In this document: positions 8,681 through 17,238 of the stretch, piece after piece | How the letters are laid out: the number at the start of each line of letters is the position of its first letter | How positions within the stretch are numbered: position 1 is the stretch's first letter | From: Microvirga sp. VF16 | GTDB lineage: Bacteria; Pseudomonadota; Alphaproteobacteria; Rhizobiales; Beijerinckiaceae | Reading direction: 5' to 3' | DNA: 64,000 bases | NCBI RefSeq assembly: GCF_016864375.1 | Contig: NZ_CP069359.1 | Coordinates: 392,044 to 456,043, forward strand | The notes under the pieces: model-generated | What the model was told of the DNA's origin: nothing | The model's input: only the letters and a program-made list of their open reading frames with translations | The model's database searches: none | Made by a program: the position numbers and the translations under genes

Positions 8681-9038
8681 GGGGAGCATGCAAGGTCTGT
8701 TCAATAAACCTCGGCGGCATTATAAACCAAAGACAGCTTTTCCTTGGGAACTATGGCTTTGTGCGAGGCTCTGACCTCGTGGTCGGCGGTGGCGAGCATC
8801 ACTACCATGTCGGACATGGCTAGGGCGTTCCAAGATAAGGACCTCCAAGATAAGGACCATTGATGGCATCTGCTTGCGGCGATGGTCTGGCATAAGGCGG
8901 ATTTGCCTCACCTTCGGCTATTGCCGCTCCATCACACCGCCGGTGCTTCGGTTCAGGCGGTTGGGCACGAAATGCGTCAAACCAAGATCCGAGAAAGCGA
9001 TCCCATCTCCAGAATTGCTGTGTTTGGTTTATAATGCC
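8681..9038. mobile_element. IS1595-type non-autonomous element (MITE), right end truncated
   Basis: The left part, GGCATTATAAACC at 8716 running into AAAGACAGC, is inverted at 9017-9038 (GCTGTGTTTGGTTTATAATGCC). These ends and the outer left sequence (GCAAGGTCTGTTC) match the ends of the IS1595 element at 46495-47758. The roughly 300-bp interior encodes no transposase. The outer right end is missing: the element runs directly into an IS5-type transposase gene. Confidence 0.75.
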
Positions 9039-9936
9039 GGAGTACGATGCGGCACTGCGTCGGCGCGGTGACTTGACCGTGTGGGTGACACCCGGGGCGA
9101 TGGCCGCATGGACACCGCCCCGCAGCGGCCGTCGGGGCCGACCGCAGCAATACTCCGCGATTGCGATCGAGACGGGCTTGATGCTGCGGCTGGCGTTTGG
9201 CCGGCCGTGGCGCCAGACCGAAGGCATGCTGGCCTCGATCCTGCGTCTGCTCGGCTTGGATCTGCCGGTGCCGGATCACACCACCTTCTCGCGCCGCAGC
9301 GTCGACCTGAGTGTCGCCAAGGCGTTGAGCACAGCACGCGGGCCGGTGAACGTGGTGATCGACTCCACTGGTCTGAAGGTATTTGGGGCCGGCGAATGGC
9401 AGCGCGAGAAGCATGGCGGCAAAGGGCACCGGACCTGGCGCAAGCTCCACCTCGCCGTTGATCCCGATACCGGTGAGATCCTCGCTTCAGAGCTGACCAC
9501 CACGGAAGATGGGGACGCCTCGCTGGTCGGTCCCTTGCTGGATCAGATCTCAAGCCCAATCGCTTCAGTCACGGCTGATGGCGCATATGATGGCGAGCCC
9601 GTCTACCGTACCATCGCCGAGCGGGATCCTGCTGCGGCTGTGATTATCCCACCGCGGTCAACGGCAGTGCCGAGCAACACGGCCGAGACGGCGCCCACCC
9701 AGCGAGACCGGCACCTCCAGATGATCCAGGCGCGCGGGCGTCTCGGCTGGCAGAAGGCGGTCAACTACGGTTGTCGGTCATTGGGCGAGGTGGCGATGAT
9801 GCGCTACAAAACCCTGATTGGTCGCCGTCTCCACGCTCGGGCTCTGCCTATGCAAAAGGCCGAAGCCGCGGCCGGCTGCAAGGTCATCAACGTCATGACC
9901 CGCCTTGGCATGCCGGTATCCCAGCGCATCACCTGA
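9039..9936 (+). pseudogene. IS5-family transposase missing its N-terminus
   Basis: The frame can be read from an ATG created inside the MITE end (9034) and gives 300 residues beginning PEYDAALRRRGDLTVW. In intact relatives this motif is preceded by about 20-25 residues ending in a Trp. The catalytic DDE residues are all present: VVIDSTG, TADGAYDGE, and the E of LGEVAMMRYK. The C-terminus looks complete (VMTRLGMP). The accidental fusion ATG has no ribosome site, so expression and activity are doubtful. Confidence 0.8.
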
Positions 9937-9988
9937 GCCCGATGTCGGGGGCAGCGCGGCCCACATCTGAATTCTGCACCAAAGTCCC
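9039..9988 (+). mobile_element. IS5-family element, left end lost
   Basis: Carries the transposase frame ending at 9936. The right end is placed near 9988 (ending AAAGTCCC) where response-regulator coding sequence resumes. The left terminus and the start of the gene were replaced by the IS1595-type MITE. Confidence 0.7.
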
Positions 9989-10485
9989 AGAGCCTCATCG
10001 GCATGGGCGGCCTCCAGGACCCGGTAGCCCTCCTCCTGGAGCAGATCGACCATGAACATTCGCACCAGCGGCTCATCCTCCACCAAGAGGATCGTCTTGC
10101 TATCGAGGGGAGAAGATGACATCACGCGCCCTCCAACCGATCTTGGCCTCCGTCGTGCCCGAAGCTCGGCTTGACGCTGTACCCAGGCGCGGCGTCTTGC
10201 GTCGGCCTCGGTAACAGCCTGTTGTATCCAAGCCGCTGCCGCCGCGAGGCTGCCGAACACGCCATGTCCACGCCCTCGCCCCAGACATGGCCCGAAGCCC
10301 GCCTCCAGAAACCACTGATTGCGAAGCTCAGGGTCGCCGATCTCATTGGAGACTTGGACCAGGACCGCGACGAGCTTGTTGTCGCGCAGCACGAGCAGGC
10401 CCTCCTCATCGGCACTGCCGGTGTCAACGCGAACACGTTGGGAACACGTTGGTAGGTCATGCCCATGAGCGGCAAGCCTACCCAC
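9989..10485 (-). pseudogene. Hypothetical protein plus response regulator, cut by IS5
   Basis: Two genes appear in one minus-strand frame. The upstream part (10485 to about 10125) encodes a hypothetical protein with LLVLRDNKLVAVLVQV and WFLEAGFGPC. Its most natural N-terminus (MTYQRVPNVFALTP) lies in the neighbouring frame, suggesting a frameshift. The downstream part begins at the ATG at 10122 (MSSSPLDSK) and is a CheY-type receiver (ILLVEDEPLVRMFMVDLLQEEG) that breaks off after ADEAL, where IS5 sequence starts. The phosphoacceptor region and everything after it are missing. The response regulator is therefore inactivated. Confidence 0.75.
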
Positions 10486-10655
10486 GGCGGCTCAAAAGCT
10501 CATTCACCTACGTTAGAACAAGCGGACCTGAAACGCGCGGGAGACGTGAGCGGTGTACAGGAGACCGCCTGATCCGATGCCGATAAGCCTTGCCCCTCGT
10601 GTTTGCGACATGTGATTTCCGGTGAGCAAGTGAACTCGTCGCTCAAACGCTGTTC

Positions 10656-11073
10656 TTAGTGATCCGGGACCGTCTTACCGGCTGATGGTTGGAGCCGCTC
10701 GATTGACACCCATCCAACGCATGTCCGGAGAATGGGAGCCAAGTAAGCGCGATCCCCCTGGATTTCCACGATGCGGCAGGGATACGCCCGTTGGTCTCCT
10801 GGAGGACGATAGATGAGGGTCGCACCGGGCCGAACATCACTGATCGAACCGGGTTGGGTGCTTTCCGGTGATCCGTCCATCCGAGGGCCGGGAGACTGCC
10901 AGGGGTCACCACTGGTCCTGAGATGATCCAAGGCTGCAATGACCGCACGCGCTTGTTCACGATATTGGTCCGTCACAAGCCGCATGATGGGTCCTGCACG
11001 CATCCTGGATACCAGGACGCGTCACCGCTCTTGGCAAGCTCCTCGGCAACGACTTCGATTTCTTTTTCGGTCA
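10656..11073 (-). pseudogene. Small hypothetical gene with a frameshift
   Basis: The ATG at 11073 opens MTEKEIEVVAEELAKSGDASWYPG and stops soon after. A second frame, from about 11003, continues with GPIMRLVTDQYREQARAVIAALD and runs to 10656. The two halves read as one conserved-looking protein of about 135 residues (acidic helix, WYPG, then a YREQARAAI helix and a C-terminal SH3-like part, GATLIYRPPG...CRIVEIQG). The shift falls near 10995. It could be a real pseudogene, a sequence error or two overlapping genes. Function unknown. Confidence 0.6.
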
Positions 11074-11105
11074 TGGGCTTTGCTTGCTCGGACAGAGTGA
11101 GCCCA

Positions 11106-11330
11106 TCAGCACATGCGCCGGATGCGCTCTTGTAGGATGGCGAGTTGTTGAAGGTAAGGTTCGCGCCGCTGGCGATGGTGCTGCTTGAGCTTCTCCAGCA
11201 AGCGTATCTTGAGGTTCATATCTCTCGTGCTGGTGCTGAGCTTGTCGCGCTCGCGCTCATAGGCGAAGTTGATGTCAGCCAAGGTCGCCAGCAACGATTG
11301 CAGCAAAGGCGGCAGATCGGGAGCATACAT
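11106..11330 (-). CDS. Small coiled-coil protein
   Basis: A 74-residue protein (MYAPDLPPLLQSLLATLADINFAYERE start region) that is almost entirely helical and charged, with a basic C-terminal half (QHHRQRREPYLQQ). The heptad pattern suggests a short coiled coil. No ribosome site is obvious at the ATG. The composition and coding character look real. Function unknown. Confidence 0.65.
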   Translation of the reverse strand: MYAPDLPPLLQSLLATLADINFAYERERDKLSTSTRDMNLKIRLLEKLKQHHRQRREPYLQQLAILQERIRRMC

Positions 11331-11691
11331 ACGGGGGGTGACGCGTCGCTCGGAAGCGGCTGTGAGAGTCTGCTGTCGATCATGCGCTTCTCCCTGGAAT
11401 TATTGGTTTATTCTTGGCCGCCACGATACGCAGAGTGGCCAAGCTCGTCTGTTGAGAATCCGACACAACAGAAATGTTTTGCATGAAGCCAATATCTACA
11501 GGCTTATTCTGGACTTCCTGCTGACTTGCAGGCTTCCTTCCTGTCAAGGTTGGTTGGGAGAGCGCGCCCCGCCACCTTCCTTGCGACTGTCTGTGCCATT
11601 CCGAGCATGATCCCGCTGCATACCTTGACAGGAATTCCTTCGGAGCGGAACCTTTGCTCACGGCTTCCTGGCAGCACACAAGTCGGAGGAA
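11331..11691. other. Intergenic region without a supported gene
   Basis: About 360 bp upstream of the rhodanese gene. It presumably holds promoters for the divergent genes at 11330 and 11695. No convincing coding frame. Confidence 0.5.
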
Positions 11692-11694
11692 ATG

Positions 11695-12075
11695 ATGGTC
11701 AAGAATGTCAAGGACCTGCTGGCGGACGCGAACTCTACTGTCCCCAAGCTGTCTCCCGCCGAAGCGGCGGAGAAGATGCGGTCTGGGGATGTGCTGATTG
11801 TGGATGTGCGTGATCCTACGGAAGTTCAGCAGACGGGCCGGATCAAAGGTGCGGTGAACGTCTCGCGCGGGATGCTGGAGTTTCGAGCCGACCCGGAAAG
11901 CCAATACCACAACACAGCGTTCCAGAAGGACAAGACTATCCTCCTGCACTGTGCCTCCGGTGGCCGTTCTGCCCTGGCAGGCAAGACCCTTCAGGAAATG
12001 GGCTACACAGCCGTGTTCAACATCGGCGGGTTCAAGGACTTGGCAGAAGCGGGCATCGACACGGAGCCCGCGTGA
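11695..12075 (+). CDS. Rhodanese-like sulfurtransferase
   Basis: A single rhodanese domain of 126 residues. The family signature VLIVDVRDPTEVQQTGRIKGA is near the N-terminus, and the active-site loop CASGGRS near residue 88 holds the catalytic Cys. LAGKTLQEMGY and NIGGFKDL are the typical C-terminal motif. GGAGGA lies four bases before the second of two adjacent ATGs, so I prefer 11695 over 11692. Rhodaneses move sulfane sulfur from thiosulfate or persulfides to acceptors and often act in sulfide or stress detoxification. There is no partner gene next to it, so the substrate is open. Confidence 0.92.
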   Translation: MVKNVKDLLADANSTVPKLSPAEAAEKMRSGDVLIVDVRDPTEVQQTGRIKGAVNVSRGMLEFRADPESQYHNTAFQKDKTILLHCASGGRSALAGKTLQEMGYTAVFNIGGFKDLAEAGIDTEPA

Positions 12076-12280
12076 AGTTGGGGATCAAGTATGTAGTTCC
12101 AAATCAAGGCTACTGATCGGCTTACTTGACGATGTAAGTCGATCCTGGATTTGCTTGATCATCCCGGCATACATGTCACCGACGCCGTGACAAAGGAAAC
12201 CCGGTGCGAGGCGGCACCCGGTTCGCAGGAACTGATTCAAACGGCTATGGCCGATCCGGATAAGTCCGAGATGTGCTAGC

Positions 12281-12301
12281 CTGACAATCGCGGATTGTCA
12301 G
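12281..12301 (-). terminator. Palindrome CTGACAATC-GCG-GATTGTCAG at a gene end
   Basis: Perfect 9-bp stem with a three-base loop, overlapping the stop codon of the gene at 12298-13056. It lacks a U-tract, so it may act as an mRNA 3' stabiliser or an operator rather than an intrinsic terminator. Confidence 0.4.
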
Positions 12302-13056
12302 TGGTGGTGCTCCTCAGACGGTTGATCAACGAGCCGCTTGATCTCGAACACCACTGCCGTGACAAAGGCCGAGAGCAGAAGAAAGCCCAGAACGGTCGTA
12401 AAGGTCCCCTCCTGGATTCCGGGGTTCGTCCCGATCAGCGGGATCAACAGCACAGCCGGGATGCCAAGGGTGGTGGCGGCAAGGATGTAGATGGGATTTG
12501 CTCGCCCATTCGTCTGCTGGCCCATCTGAGTCCTGTGTGCTGCTCTCCCTTGCATTGAGCTTTTACCATCCTCACGGCTGTCCGACTTGAGGTCACGGAC
12601 CACGGGGTGATGCTGAGTTGGCTCTTGCCTCTGATTAGCTCGTATCGCCACCGCTTCGCTGGGCTGGGGCTGACCACTTGCAACGTCCTGATTGGGCTCT
12701 GCTAAAGCGAGACCATCCGCCAATGGGATCGTCTGCACCGGTTGCTCGACCTCGCCTCCAATCCTGCTGTGTGGGCTTTGCTGATCCGGCCCGTTCTGAT
12801 TGCCTTCAGCGACCAGACTGCCGTCTCTGGCAAGCGCGTCGCCCTGTTCGAGCGGAAGGCTGGAGACGGTGTTCCCTTCCGGTCCTTCTCGGACCTCGTT
12901 GGGTATCTCAGCGCTCAGGGAGTCCAGAACCGTGTTCGCCTTCTTCGACGCGGCGCGCGACTTGCGGGTGGTGGAATTTGGCCGTTGCGCGCCAGCCCCG
13001 CCATCCTGCTGTCTGAGGTCGTTACGTTGGCTCGGGCGTCTCGGGGCTTTGCTCAT
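12298..13056 (-). CDS. Protein with long polar N-terminus and two C-terminal membrane segments
   Basis: About 252 residues from the ATG at 13056 (MSKAPRRPSQRND). The frame stays open upstream to 13446, but that part looks non-coding (Arg/Pro/Ser-rich, with small genes on both strands). Residues 1-175 are polar and probably disordered. Two hydrophobic segments near the C-terminus (YILAATTLGIPAVLLIPLIG and TVLGFLLLSAFVTAVVFEI) are followed by a short His-rich tail. No ribosome site is clear, so the start is uncertain. Function unknown. Confidence 0.6.
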   Translation of the reverse strand: MSKAPRRPSQRNDLRQQDGGAGAQRPNSTTRKSRAASKKANTVLDSLSAEIPNEVREGPEGNTVSSLPLEQGDALARDGSLVAEGNQNGPDQQSPHSRIGGEVEQPVQTIPLADGLALAEPNQDVASGQPQPSEAVAIRANQRQEPTQHHPVVRDLKSDSREDGKSSMQGRAAHRTQMGQQTNGRANPIYILAATTLGIPAVLLIPLIGTNPGIQEGTFTTVLGFLLLSAFVTAVVFEIKRLVDQPSEEHHH

Positions 13057-13372
13057 GACAAGATCAAGAGCAGATACCCTGGCTTTTTGATGACACTGAT
13101 GCTGTAGCTTCACGCCGAAAGAGCGTCTGGCGTGACGCTCGGTGCTCGACCTCAAAGTTCCGCCGATAATGCGTTCGCTAATGGTGACCCTTGCTAGAGA
13201 ACAGTGCAGTGCCATATGGGAACCCCGACCCTGCACCCTTGTTGGCCTGACACGCCCATCAGCAAGAGGTCGATGGGCCTCGCCGCTGCACTGTGGAGAT
13301 GCAGCGGCGGGCCAGGGATCACATCGAGCGGCGCGATAAAGCTCTGAAGAACCTGAAAGGGTTTGTGCTCGG

Positions 13373-13510
13373 CTAACCGTGCCGGTTAGCGTAGCGCCGC
13401 TTTTTGGCAAGGTTCTTCTGTCCTTCGAGCGTCTTGGCTGGGGCAATCACCTCCCTGTAGCGGCGGGTGTGCTTCTTGAATGACGGTCGCATACGCGCTT
13501 TCCCGGCCAT
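13373..13510 (-). CDS. Very small basic protein (45 residues)
   Basis: An ATG at 13510 preceded by a textbook site (CAGGAGGAATCCG) opens MAGKARMRPSFKKHTRRYREV and runs 45 codons to a TAG at 13373. Roughly a third of residues are Lys/Arg. The size and charge suggest nucleic acid or ribosome binding, but that is inference. The gene is easy to miss because of its length. Confidence 0.7.
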   Translation of the reverse strand: MAGKARMRPSFKKHTRRYREVIAPAKTLEGQKNLAKKRRYANRHG

Positions 13511-13654
13511 CGGATTCCTCCTGTTTCAGCAACTGAAGCATGAAGCTATATCAAGCCGATGGGAAACACCTCATCCCAAGTGGGTACATCAGGCTTCGGT
13601 GGCGGCGCTTGCCAGCAGTGGTATGATGCCCCTGACTGCACCGGGAGACAGATC

Positions 13655-14083
13655 ATGCGCGTGTACGCCCTCCTTGCTGCTGCCTGTCTGTGCCTGCCGG
13701 TTTCCGCCAAGGCGCAGGATAAGGCAACGATTCAAAACCTGAACGATCAGTTCACCAGCGCCTTCAACACTGGGGATATTGCGGCAGTCGCTGCCCACTA
13801 CACGGACGATGCCGCCGTTTTGCCGCCTGGAGCCGAGATGGTGATGGGCAGGAACGCGATCCTGACATTCTGGAAATCCGCCGCCGAGCAGATTGGCGAC
13901 ATCAAGCTGACAGCAGTGGACGTGAAGCCGCTCGGAAGCAACGCAGCCCGCGAGATCGGGACCTTCTCTCTTCGGACAAAAGGGTCGCAATCACAGGAAA
14001 TCACCGGCAAGTATGTGGTGGTCTGGGAGAAGGTCGGCGCTGACTGGAAGCTTGCGACCGACATCTGGAACACCAACAAGTAG
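13655..14083 (+). CDS. Exported NTF2-like (DUF4440/SgcJ-type) protein
   Basis: 142 residues from the ATG at 13655, with GGGAGA eight bases upstream. The first 21 residues are a Sec signal (MRVYALLAAACLCLPVSAKAQ, cut after AQA-like). The rest has the SnoaL/DUF4440 pattern: LNDQFTSAFNTGDIAAVAAHYTDDA, LPPGAEMVMGRNAI, and a C-terminal YVVVWEKVGADWKLATDIWN. These proteins form cone-shaped dimers with a small-molecule pocket. The periplasmic ligand or substrate is unknown. Followed by the hydrolase at 14173 on the same strand. Confidence 0.88.
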   Translation: MRVYALLAAACLCLPVSAKAQDKATIQNLNDQFTSAFNTGDIAAVAAHYTDDAAVLPPGAEMVMGRNAILTFWKSAAEQIGDIKLTAVDVKPLGSNAAREIGTFSLRTKGSQSQEITGKYVVVWEKVGADWKLATDIWNTNK

Positions 14084-14172
14084 CTTTAGGCCAACCACGC
14101 GTCATCGCTCTCTTCGTTTCGGATGGCGCAGGTCTGGGCGCAATGGCGTCCCCAAAAGGGCGGGAGAGCGTC

Positions 14173-15150
14173 ATGGAGAATGCCAATCCAGTTGATCGGG
14201 TTGAGGTTCACGTCCTCGTAGATAATGTGACCGACAGCCTGTCCACCGTTCCAGGCTATGTCGAGAATGAATGGAGCTATCTGTGGCGGAAGGGGATGAA
14301 ACGGCTGTCTGGTCGGTGCATTTGCTGTGCCGCCCATGGTCTGTCATGCCTGATCACCGCCTATCGTGGCGAGACAACGCACACCATCCTCTTCGACACG
14401 GGGCCAGAGGAGGATGTCTTCGCGCGCAACGTCTCTCGGCTTGGGGTCGATCTCGGCACTGTCGAGGGAATTGTTCTCTCCCACGGCCACTGGGATCATG
14501 CGGGCGGGATGCTGCGGGCGCTCGACCTCATCCGGGAGCGCAATGGTGGGCAGCCGGTCCCGTTCTATGCTCATCCCGGCATGTACGCGACCCGTGCCAT
14601 GAAGCAGCCGGATGGCAGTATGCGGCTGATGGAGGATATCCCCAGCGTTGAGGCCCTGACGAGCCATGGAGCGAAGGTAATCAACGCAACGGAGCCGCAA
14701 AGCCTCGCAGAGGAAATGTTCTATGTGAGCGGCGAAATTCCCCGCGTGACGGCCTTCGAGCATGGCTTTCCGGGACAGCATCGGCAAACGGAAGATGGCG
14801 GCTGGGAGCCTGATCCCTTGCTCATGGACGAGCGCTGGGTCGCCGCCAACGTGAAGGACAAGGGCCTTGTCGTGTTCACAGCCTGCTCGCATGCGGGAGT
14901 GGTCAATGTTCTCAAGCATGCCAAAGACTGCTTTCCCGGTGTGCCGCTCCATGCCGTCGTGGGCGGCTTCCACCTCTCGGGTGGGAACGAGAAGATCATC
15001 CCTGAGACAGTCGAGGGCATGAGGGAGTTTGGCCTGACGACAATTGCCGCCGCCCATTGCACTGGGTGGCGGGCGATCATGGCTCTGACACAAGCGTTCG
15101 GCGAGCCGGTGGTCGCTCCCTCGGCTGTCGGAAAGAGATACACTTTCTGA
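14173..15150 (+). CDS. Metallo-beta-lactamase fold hydrolase
   Basis: 325 residues from the ATG at 14173, preceded by GGGAGAG; an upstream ATG at 14143 is weaker. HGHWDHAGG near residue 105 is the HxHxDH metal motif. Further ligands are likely at TACSHAGVVN and AAAHCTGWRA. It opens with the DN(V)TDS pattern seen in hydrolases similar to MJ0936 and RFA-P synthase-like MBL proteins. Probably binds two Zn or Fe ions and cleaves a phosphoester, thioester or lactone; the substrate is unknown. No signal peptide, so cytoplasmic. Confidence 0.88.
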   Translation: MENANPVDRVEVHVLVDNVTDSLSTVPGYVENEWSYLWRKGMKRLSGRCICCAAHGLSCLITAYRGETTHTILFDTGPEEDVFARNVSRLGVDLGTVEGIVLSHGHWDHAGGMLRALDLIRERNGGQPVPFYAHPGMYATRAMKQPDGSMRLMEDIPSVEALTSHGAKVINATEPQSLAEEMFYVSGEIPRVTAFEHGFPGQHRQTEDGGWEPDPLLMDERWVAANVKDKGLVVFTACSHAGVVNVLKHAKDCFPGVPLHAVVGGFHLSGGNEKIIPETVEGMREFGLTTIAAAHCTGWRAIMALTQAFGEPVVAPSAVGKRYTF

Positions 15151-15349
15151 TCCAGCATGCAGCTTCCCGGCACACTCGGATGGTGGTGCGACAGTGTTTG
15201 GGACCTCCGACGCGGCCTACCGGCTGGCCATGACGGTAGGTGCTGCCTGATCTGCAAGAGCAACCCAAGCTTTACCGTTTTCAAGCTGACAACGGACATA
15301 TCCTTGCCGCTGGGGACGGCGTATACTTCCGTGAGATGAGGAGGGCCTG

Positions 15350-15454
15350 ATGTTCAGAAGACTCAAGTCTTACGTTTCTTTTGAGAACGAAGCGCTCGTT
15401 GTTGCTGGTCTCGCGTTCTTGTTTTGTGGGGCGGTGATCCTGGGCTTCATGTAA
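15350..15454 (+). CDS. Single-pass membrane mini-protein (34 residues)
   Basis: ATG at 15350 with AGGAGG nine bases upstream. The 34 codons encode MFRRLKSYVSFENEA followed by a 19-residue hydrophobic helix rich in Val, Ala, Leu and Phe (ending VILGFM). The basic N-terminus predicts the N-in orientation. Such mini-proteins are often stress-induced or accessory subunits of membrane complexes. The function here is unknown. Confidence 0.65.
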   Translation: MFRRLKSYVSFENEALVVAGLAFLFCGAVILGFM

Positions 15455-15657
15455 GGCTCTCCTAAACCTTGATCGCGCTGATCCTGATGACTGCTGTTGT
15501 TGTGATTGACGTGCTTGCGATCAGGTCTGGGTAGAAGCCCCTACCGTGCAACCGGAAATTCCAGATGCGATGATGTCGCTGATCTGGTAGAGCGCGTCCG
15601 AACAATGAACAATCAGTCGCCCGCGCTGTCGTAGTGCAAGCTCCCCGGAGGTGGCCC

Positions 15658-15975
15658 ATGGCTTATGTCATGCTCCAGTATGACCGCCCGTCCGACACAC
15701 AGAACTGGAACAACTACAACCGGCATGTCTGGGACTGGATTGGTCAGCTTCTGAAAATGCCGGGAGCGGTATCCTTCGTCGCGTACCGCACCGCCAATCA
15801 GGAAAGCCCCGACACCTTCACCATGCTGGAGTTCCACACCTTGGAGGAAGCTCGGCAAGCAGCAGCTTCGGAACCGCTGAAGCGCATTCTCGATGAGTTG
15901 CGGTCGGTTGGAGCGGTAGCCAGGGTGTTGCTGGTGGAGCGCTCGCCATTCACGCCCGAGCCTATCCTGGCTTGA
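15658..15975 (+). CDS. Small dimeric alpha-beta barrel-like protein
   Basis: 105 residues from the ATG at 15658, with GGAGG directly upstream. The pattern of strands and amphipathic helices (MAYVMLQYDRP, TFTMLEFHTLEEARQAA, VARVLLVE) resembles the antibiotic-biosynthesis-monooxygenase / EthD ferredoxin-like fold. No catalytic motif lets me name the reaction. No neighbours in an operon. Confidence 0.65.
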   Translation: MAYVMLQYDRPSDTQNWNNYNRHVWDWIGQLLKMPGAVSFVAYRTANQESPDTFTMLEFHTLEEARQAAASEPLKRILDELRSVGAVARVLLVERSPFTPEPILA

Positions 15976-16042
15976 AACCAGAAAGCTCACCCAGCCACTC
16001 CAACTTTGCTCGTTAGACCAGAGCCCCTACCTCAGCCCTTGC

Positions 16043-16585
16043 TTACGTGTGATGCGGGGCCGCCCCACTCGCCGGGACAATGCTTGCTCCCTGCACGTGG
16101 CCAATGGCCTGAAGCCGGGTCCCAATCGTGAACCGATCAAGGGTCGCCAGTGGTAATTGGACAAATGTGCCGATCCGGTCCTTCAGGAACTGGAAGGCGC
16201 GAACAAAGGCTTGCTCCTTATCAGCATCAGAGCCTTCGACAGCGGCTGGATCGTCGATACCCCAGTGGGCGATTGAGGGATGTCCTGGCCACACTGGACA
16301 TGCCTCACCAGCCGCGCTGTCGCAGACGGTGAGCACAAAATCCATGACAGGGGCTCCCGGAGCCGCGAACTCGTCCCAGCTTTTCGAGCGATACCCGTCT
16401 GTGGGATAGCCGTGGTCGCCCAGCACCTTCAGGGCCAGCGGATTGACTGTACTCTTGGGCTGACTGCCTGCCGAATACGCCCGGAAGCGCCCCTTACCGT
16501 CCTTGCGCAGGATGCCTTCCGCCAGGATCGACTGGGCTGAGTTGCCGGTGCAGAGGAACGGCACGTTGTAAGTTCGGCCAATCAT
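16043..16585 (-). CDS. arsC: Arsenate reductase, low-molecular-weight phosphatase type
   Basis: 180 residues. The P-loop CTGNSAQS (Cys12) and AYSAGSQP are characteristic of ArsC of the LMW-PTP family. Cys88 and Cys96 (TVCDSAAGEAC) supply the relay disulfide of thioredoxin-coupled enzymes. It reduces arsenate to arsenite in the cytoplasm. The C-terminal 35 residues (LATLDRFTIGTRL...) extend beyond the usual ~140 residues, as in several alphaproteobacterial homologues. No arsR, arsB/acr3 or arsH gene is adjacent, so an exporter must be elsewhere if this acts in resistance. Confidence 0.9.
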   Translation of the reverse strand: MIGRTYNVPFLCTGNSAQSILAEGILRKDGKGRFRAYSAGSQPKSTVNPLALKVLGDHGYPTDGYRSKSWDEFAAPGAPVMDFVLTVCDSAAGEACPVWPGHPSIAHWGIDDPAAVEGSDADKEQAFVRAFQFLKDRIGTFVQLPLATLDRFTIGTRLQAIGHVQGASIVPASGAAPHHT

Positions 16586-16624
16586 AGCAACACCCTTGCA
16601 GCAAGCTTCAGAGCCGAGTGGTGC

Positions 16625-17083
16625 TCAAAACGCAGGCGGTTTATCGTTCTTGGTGCCGAAGGAGCGAGCGGGGGTGCCCGGAAACAGCGACACGTGCGTG
16701 TGCTGGGCCACCCACTCCTCGCCCACAGCCTGCCGCCCAAGCACCACGGTCGCTCGTCCGGGTCGATCAAACGCCTTGCCTGCCTCAGTGTAGCCGGTGG
16801 ACTCGAACACCGCCATGCCGACTGCCGTGAGGCGGTCGGCTGACACGAGGGTGCGTAGGTCATCAAGACGCCACCGGAACTGGTCGATATGGCTCCAGAC
16901 GTGACGCCACTGCTCGTGCTCGGTTGCCTCCCGCCCAACAGTGAAGGCAGCGAAGGTGCCAAAGGTGATGATGTCGTCGGCGACGAGCGGGCGGGAGCCC
17001 ACGAAATCAACCGTCTGAACGCAGACTTGGAGCTTCTGAAACCAGCGGCGGATCAGGGCAACATCGTCATCTTGTTCAGCCAT
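16625..17083 (-). CDS. NTF2-like (SnoaL-type) protein
   Basis: 152 residues from the ATG at 17083, preceded by GGAGGCTGTC. The pattern ALIRRWFQKLQVCVQTVDF...LVADDIITFG, then WRLDDLRTLVSADRLTAVGMAVFESTG, and a C-terminal WVAQHTHVSLFPG is typical of DUF4440/SnoaL_3 domains. No signal peptide. Ligand unknown. Convergent with nothing; lies 39 bp upstream of arsC on the same strand and may be co-transcribed with it. Confidence 0.82.
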   Translation of the reverse strand: MAEQDDDVALIRRWFQKLQVCVQTVDFVGSRPLVADDIITFGTFAAFTVGREATEHEQWRHVWSHIDQFRWRLDDLRTLVSADRLTAVGMAVFESTGYTEAGKAFDRPGRATVVLGRQAVGEEWVAQHTHVSLFPGTPARSFGTKNDKPPAF

Positions 17084-17238
17084 GACAGCCTCCATGGGTC
17101 GAGGCTTGTATGATCAATGGTGCGCTTGCCCCGGTAACGGGTCAAGCCGCCAGCAGACTCCAGGGTCGCGACCGAATGGGCTGGCTGATGGGCAACCGTA
17201 GGTGTATGGTAAAGCTGTAGCCAAGGTGGAGCACGGCC

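Noticed and set aside
11380..11949. 189-residue minus-strand frame
   Set aside because: Lies opposite the rhodanese gene; composition and lack of a start site mark it as a shadow.
13057..13446. N-terminal extension of the gene at 12298-13056
   Set aside because: Arg/Pro/Ser-rich sequence without a start signal; it also overlaps the well-supported mini-gene at 13373-13510.
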